Shown: positions 18,391 to 22,725 of the stretch, one piece after another
How positions within the stretch are numbered: the stretch's first letter is position 1
Layout: each line of letters opens with the position of its first letter
From: Mnemiopsis leidyi
Taxonomy: Eukaryota > Ctenophora > Tentaculata > Lobata > Bolinopsidae
Reading direction: 5' to 3'
Assembly (NCBI GenBank): GCA_000226015.1
Contig: JH153866.1
Coordinates: 133,391 to 156,115, forward strand
Length of the DNA stretch: 22,725 nucleotides
Notes under the pieces: generated by a model
What the model saw: the letters and a program-made list of their open reading frames with translations, nothing else
What the model was told of the DNA's origin: nothing
Databases searched by the model: none
Position numbers and translations under genes: made by a program

Positions 18391-20239
18391 TCAGTCTCTA
18401 ACATTTATGTGAGGTAACTAAGTAACTCAACCCGTTTCTTCATTCTTCCGTTGAATTCCAGCTTTGTTCTTTTTAATTGATTGTACGTACCTGATTTGCC
18501 GGAATTTGGACTTAAAGTGTGTTAATAGGTTTATACTTTATAGGCTTGTTTTTCATCGTACACTGAGGGTAATGGTTTTGTCTGATATTGCAAAATACTT
18601 ATCTACTTGCTATTGAACTCTTTTAATAATGTTTGAGTTTCGAACGTTTTAAAAGCACCTTAAGAATCATATATTGTCGCGGCAGAATTATAGCCAGCCT
18701 TATCAGATTTAAGAAGTCGAAATGACCGCGTCAAAAGCTTCTGCGGTCGATAAAAATTCGTCAGAAAATTACTTTTTATGTTGTATGCAAAACTGGTGGT
18801 TATTATAAGACTGGTGGTGATAATTATTATTCAATACTCATGCTAATGTCTCTTCTACTCTCCAATAATATTAAAGTATTAACTTTATTAAATCAAATTA
18901 ATATCGTCAACGCATATAAAAGCACTCGTAGTTTATCCTTTTTCCACCAGACTTGTAATAAGTTTACTTTTAATTTTCGGTCGTGCAGTTTCACATTCTC
19001 CTAGAAAGCTATAACATTTGCATTAAAGAAACTCAATCTATAACCTTGCAAAACCTCCTAGTTGCATCAACAATATCGTTACCTTCAATTCCTCGGGGCT
19101 GATTTTTTGTTTATCTTAGTTTAAAACCAATATTTACTCTCGTTTCTTGCACAATGATCGTACCCAAAAAAATAAATTTGCATCGAAATTCTTCATTAGA
19201 CAACCTTCCTCTTTTTCAGGTCATTTTACTGCTAAATTTTACCGCTTATATATTTTACTGCTTATATATTTTACCGCTTATATATTTTACCGCTATATTA
19301 TCGTCCATTTTCCACTCTGATCTGCTACACCTTTATTCCCATTTCTCTACTGTTATGTGTTCTTTGGTATTTAGAACGGTTTTTAATGTCACTTTCGATA
19401 ACTAATGATAACGTAATATACGTAGATAACATGATATACGCAGATCTTATAATTTACTATGAAGTTTTTGTTCTTAGACATTATTTACTCTTAAAGAAAG
19501 TTATTTCTTTAAGTAATTTTTATTCGGTCTACTTAATACGCCGCTGGCTCATAGTATCGATGGTAAATAACTTTGTGGAATTTGTTGATTAAAATGGTTA
19601 AGATGTGCCCCAAAAATGCCCTATAATCCCGGGGTAAAGTTATCGACTACAAGCATTTTGCGTATTCACCTTGGCGGTTCTCCCTTTTAAGGTAATTTAT
19701 AACTTGATAAAATTGTCTTCTATTGGCCTAATGAAGGACCTGGCTGACCCTACTCAGCATAGGCCGCAGCCCTATGGGGTGCATCTCCCGAAAATGTGTG
19801 ACAGTTTTGAAATTTGCCCATATGGTGTTAGACTTGCAAATTTTAGTCTTTTAAATTTTATTTAAGTGCTTTTTACAATTCAGTTCGACATTTTTGCAAT
19901 TCAGTTTGACATTTGAGAGCCTGGGCAAGGAGGTTGCAGAGTGGGCGAACAAAATACAAGCGGGGGCGGGGGCGTCAGCACAGTAACACAGCGTTACGCC
20001 ACTTCTTTTATGTTGATGACACAGATGAAAGGCACAGATCACTGCTTTTTTAGAGGTGTCTGTTATAAAAGGTTTCAGGGCGAATCATGTTAACGTCAAC
20101 ATTTGACAGTTCACATCAGTCTTTATCTGCAAAACCGGGCATGCATGGCCCATCATTTCTCCAATTTGGCAATTAGCCCTCAAATTCATTCAAACGAAAT
20201 TTTCCAGGGAAATACTCCGAATTACTATGTCGTGCCTGC
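18391..20239. other. Gene-free AT-rich stretch with small repeats
   Basis: No gene is recognised. Positions 19237-19300 are four copies of a 16-base unit (ACYGCTTATATATTTT). At 19876-19915 a 22-base unit with CAATTCAGTTYGACATTT occurs twice. GACCGC/GCGGTC form a 6-base stem at about 18724-18749. Confidence 0.45.
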
Positions 20240-21544
20240 ATGACCTCATTTTGGCCCCATGTCGTCCATCCCTGGATTACAGGCATCTCGTCTCGCGAGA
20301 CACGAGAATGCACTGACAACCTCGTCCCTCCACCATATTTCATTCCGTGGCAATTAGGCCGGTGTCTTCCTCAGAAGGAGCTCCCCCAGGACTCCACCCG
20401 CATCTTCATTACCTGCATCTTCCGTGGAAACTTCTAGAGAAAGCTGAACATCATTGTATAAACACGTGCCGGTACTTAGAGTTTAAGAAGTAAAGAAGTT
20501 AGGATTGACTGGTCACGTGATTGGTTATGAAAGAATCCATAATAGCCAGGTCCTAGAGTCCTGAGGAGACAGCTTCACCGCCCAGCGTTAGAGGAATCAG
20601 GTGGGAAAATTGAACATAGTCTGCGTGGATTTCCATTACAGGAGTCAGTGTGTACCAGGATGTCTGCTAACGACTTCAAATTGAACTGACTCATATAGAC
20701 CAGCCTTGAACCATAGGTTTGGCTTTCTCTTTTCTGGAGTTTAGTTTCACTCAGACGGTCTTTCCAGAGAAATCTTTCTTAATTTCGTGCCATGACTAAT
20801 CTATCAAACGGGGGCTACTGGTTTTGCTTTTTTTCTCTCAAAATGCTAAAAGTCTAAAACCGGTGGCCGTAAAAATCTAATTTAGCCCCTGGTTTGTCAC
20901 GAAAATCAGATGACAGCCACGCCGGTTCAACATCGTTATGAAACACTAGCATAGTTTTAACCTTCATTAGCCAAACTTCATTAATAGTGTAAGTGAGGGA
21001 GCTATTTTGATCGACATTCGACAGAAATAATCATCAACCATTCAGGGCTATTATACCCTTCTCGGAGAAATATTTTCTGTGTTACTCTCTTGTGGGCCTC
21101 TAGCTCCCGGGTATTAATTGCAAAATTCTTGGTTATGGTAGGTTTATTTTTGATTACATTGAAAGACGAACCATGCCCTTTCAGCTTATTTGATTTTTTC
21201 ACATGTTCTTCTAGTTTTGTACTGAGTGACTGATTGTTCGCTGTTGAGTCTAAAAACGATCAAGTTACCAATAAGATTCAATTAGGGTCAGGGTCAATGC
21301 AATGTTTTAATGAGAAGGGTCGCTACATTTCTGTCAGGGGCTGCAACGACGTAACATAACCCTCAATCAGTCAATATCTTCTTCATCTTTTTGTTTCTCT
21401 CTTCTTCTTTACTTCTTTACTTTTGTCTTGCTTGGTTTTATTTACTGTTTATATTTCTGTTGATGTTATAGAAGGGATTGTGGTCCAATTTTTGGACTGT
21501 TTTTAATGCGTCGTTTAGGTAGGGACTCCTAAAAAGTTACAGAA
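20240..21544. other. Locally GC-richer then AT-rich stretch without a supported gene
   Basis: Around 20240-20440 frames of about 65 codons are open on both strands, so neither is convincing. A second doubly open stretch lies at about 20545-20690. No domain is recognised in either. Confidence 0.4.
20291..20300. promoter_or_regulatory. TCTCGCGAGA palindrome (core-promoter-type motif)
   Basis: The 10-base palindrome TCTCGCGAGA is a known positioned motif in vertebrate CpG-rich promoters. Here it sits inside a larger imperfect palindrome (TCTCG...CGAGA, about 20286-20307) in a GC-richer patch. With no gene attached, a promoter role is only a possibility. Confidence 0.3.
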
Positions 21545-21710
21545 ATGCGGTTTGTAACGCATCGCGTATCACACCAACTAAAAAACAAGGAGCTGCATGG
21601 TGATGGCGGTGATGGCAGTGAGATTAACCGAGCGAAACAGCTGCCACGTCATTTCATCTTACCGGCACCGGTTCTGTGGAAAGTGATGTGGAGTTCTGCA
21701 GAAGAAGAAC

Positions 21711-21777
21711 AGACACACACGTACGCACACACACACACACTCTCTCTCTCTCTGTAGCTCTCTCTCTCTGTAGCTCT
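21711..21777. repeat. AC/TC microsatellite
   Basis: A run of ACACAC with GTACGC interruptions passes into TCTCTC and then repeats CTCTCTGTAG twice. It explains the HTHTLSLSL tail of a plus-strand reading there. Confidence 0.95.
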
Positions 21778-22403
21778 CAGATGTCTCGTATTATATGCTC
21801 GCTTTGCGAGCGCTCCATTGCTGGTAGCCGTTGCTTTTAGTTAAAGTTTTAAGTTTCGTAATATGGAGACTGTATCGCGTAATCTATTCCAGGTATTGAC
21901 GCGCTTTTCCGACCATGAAATTTAGAACGGTTGTGAATATCGTCGCGCTACATTCTTTTGATCATTCTTTTGAACGTCAGCTCATGTAATTACTTTACCA
22001 TTGTCTTCCTCTTCTAGCTTTAACGGTCGCCACCTTACATCACTCAATTCAATGGAGCAGATGGCAGTAATTTGCCACCGTTTATCGCAATTTCTCTCTC
22101 TTTTCTGCCAGTTAGTCTTGCACAATGTATACTGTGCGATGACGTCATCAAACCAGTACACTCCACAGCAAGGTCTTACTCACTATGTGTCTCAGCAGGT
22201 TGAATCCTCCCAATAACCATTAGAGTAGGGCGTACGTGTATGACGCGGTACATAGAACGCCGCTCCATCTGGGTTGTGTGGTTTCATATAGTAGCCTGAC
22301 ACTTGTCAGACATGTACAGTTGTACACTGTACTCTGTCAACAAGAAGTGTACTTGATTGTATTAGTGTACACTTGCCTGGGACGGGGAGAGTAGATTGTA
22401 CTC

Positions 22404-22452
22404 ATGTATAATGTATGATAATGTATAATGTATGATAATGTACAATGTATGG
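22404..22452. repeat. 17-base tandem repeat, three copies
   Basis: The unit ATGTATAATGTATGATA begins at 22404, 22421 and 22438; the last copy is diverged and incomplete. Confidence 0.9.
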
Positions 22453-22540
22453 TTAAACTGCATTTTGGAAAGTACTGAGCTCATCAAGAAAGAGGGCAAA
22501 TTTTATGTTGAGACGATAAAATATAAACGGGTTTGTATAT

Positions 22541-22725
22541 TGGGCCGACATTAGAGGAGTAATAGAAGGGGTGGTATATTGGGCCGACATTAGAGGAGAA
22601 ATAGAAGGGGTGGTATATTGGGCCGACATTAGGAGGAGAAATAGAAGGGTGGTATATTGGGCCGACATTAGAGGAGAAATAGGAAGGGGTGTATAGTTGG
22701 GCCGACATTAGAGGAGAAATAGGAA
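22541..22725. repeat. 39-base minisatellite, at least five copies, runs off the right edge
   Basis: Copies start at 22541, 22580, 22619, 22658 and 22698, each opening TGGGCCGACATTAG followed by GAGGAGAAATAGAAGG. Because 39 is a multiple of three, long open readings with a 13-residue repeat appear on the minus strand; these are by-products. The array is probably longer than shown. Confidence 0.95.

Noticed and set aside
22453..22708. Two overlapping minus-strand open frames with MSAQYTTP / NVGPIYHP repeats
   Set aside because: Both are by-products of the 39-base minisatellite.

Overview
This window is nuclear DNA from a eukaryote, most likely an animal. It is AT-rich, gene-sparse and full of minisatellites and transposon remnants, and its genes are split by canonical GT-AG introns. 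Two genes can be named from short exons: a complete eight-exon PGAP3 (GPI-anchor remodelling) gene, and the first coding exon of a kinesin motor. PGAP3 introns of about 125-330 bases and the many simple tandem arrays suggest a compact invertebrate genome. A sponge-like or other early-branching animal fits, but I cannot assign a clade from the sequence alone.

Layout. Positions 1-2837 (minus strand) hold a decayed, apparently 5'-truncated non-LTR retrotransposon. It carries an AlkB-like 2-oxoglutarate/Fe(II) dioxygenase frame (2382-2834), then an apurinic-type endonuclease with its catalytic motifs (669-1607), a linker (48-673) and the start of a reverse transcriptase that runs off the left edge. 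It lies just inside the first intron of a minus-strand kinesin gene, whose first coding exon is 3198-3326. The end of that exon, including its splice donor, has been amplified into about six 54-base copies (2909-3239).

Positions 4586-4731 carry an array of CRE palindromes (TGACGTCA) with E-boxes, between kinesin and PGAP3. PGAP3 occupies 4857-7345 on the minus strand: eight exons, phases closing exactly to 316 residues, and the active-site residues of the CREST hydrolase superfamily kept. A 798-base pogo-like non-autonomous DNA transposon follows (7964-8761, TA target duplication). A GC-rich patch of repeated blocks lies at 9829-10492.

From about 10.5 to 14.1 kb I see no convincing gene. Two tandem arrays follow (13590-13815 and 14139-14385). 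Two minus-strand exons at 14777-15062 encode the C-terminus of a protein I do not recognise. The rest, to 22725, is mostly non-coding: a foldback element, a hairpin repeat, duplicated segments, microsatellites and a 39-base minisatellite at the right edge.

The two named genes are unrelated in function: kinesin moves cargo on microtubules, and PGAP3 is a Golgi/ER membrane hydrolase acting on GPI anchors. Both are on the minus strand, with PGAP3 upstream of kinesin, so the CRE array could serve as a regulatory element for kinesin or lie in the PGAP3 3' region.
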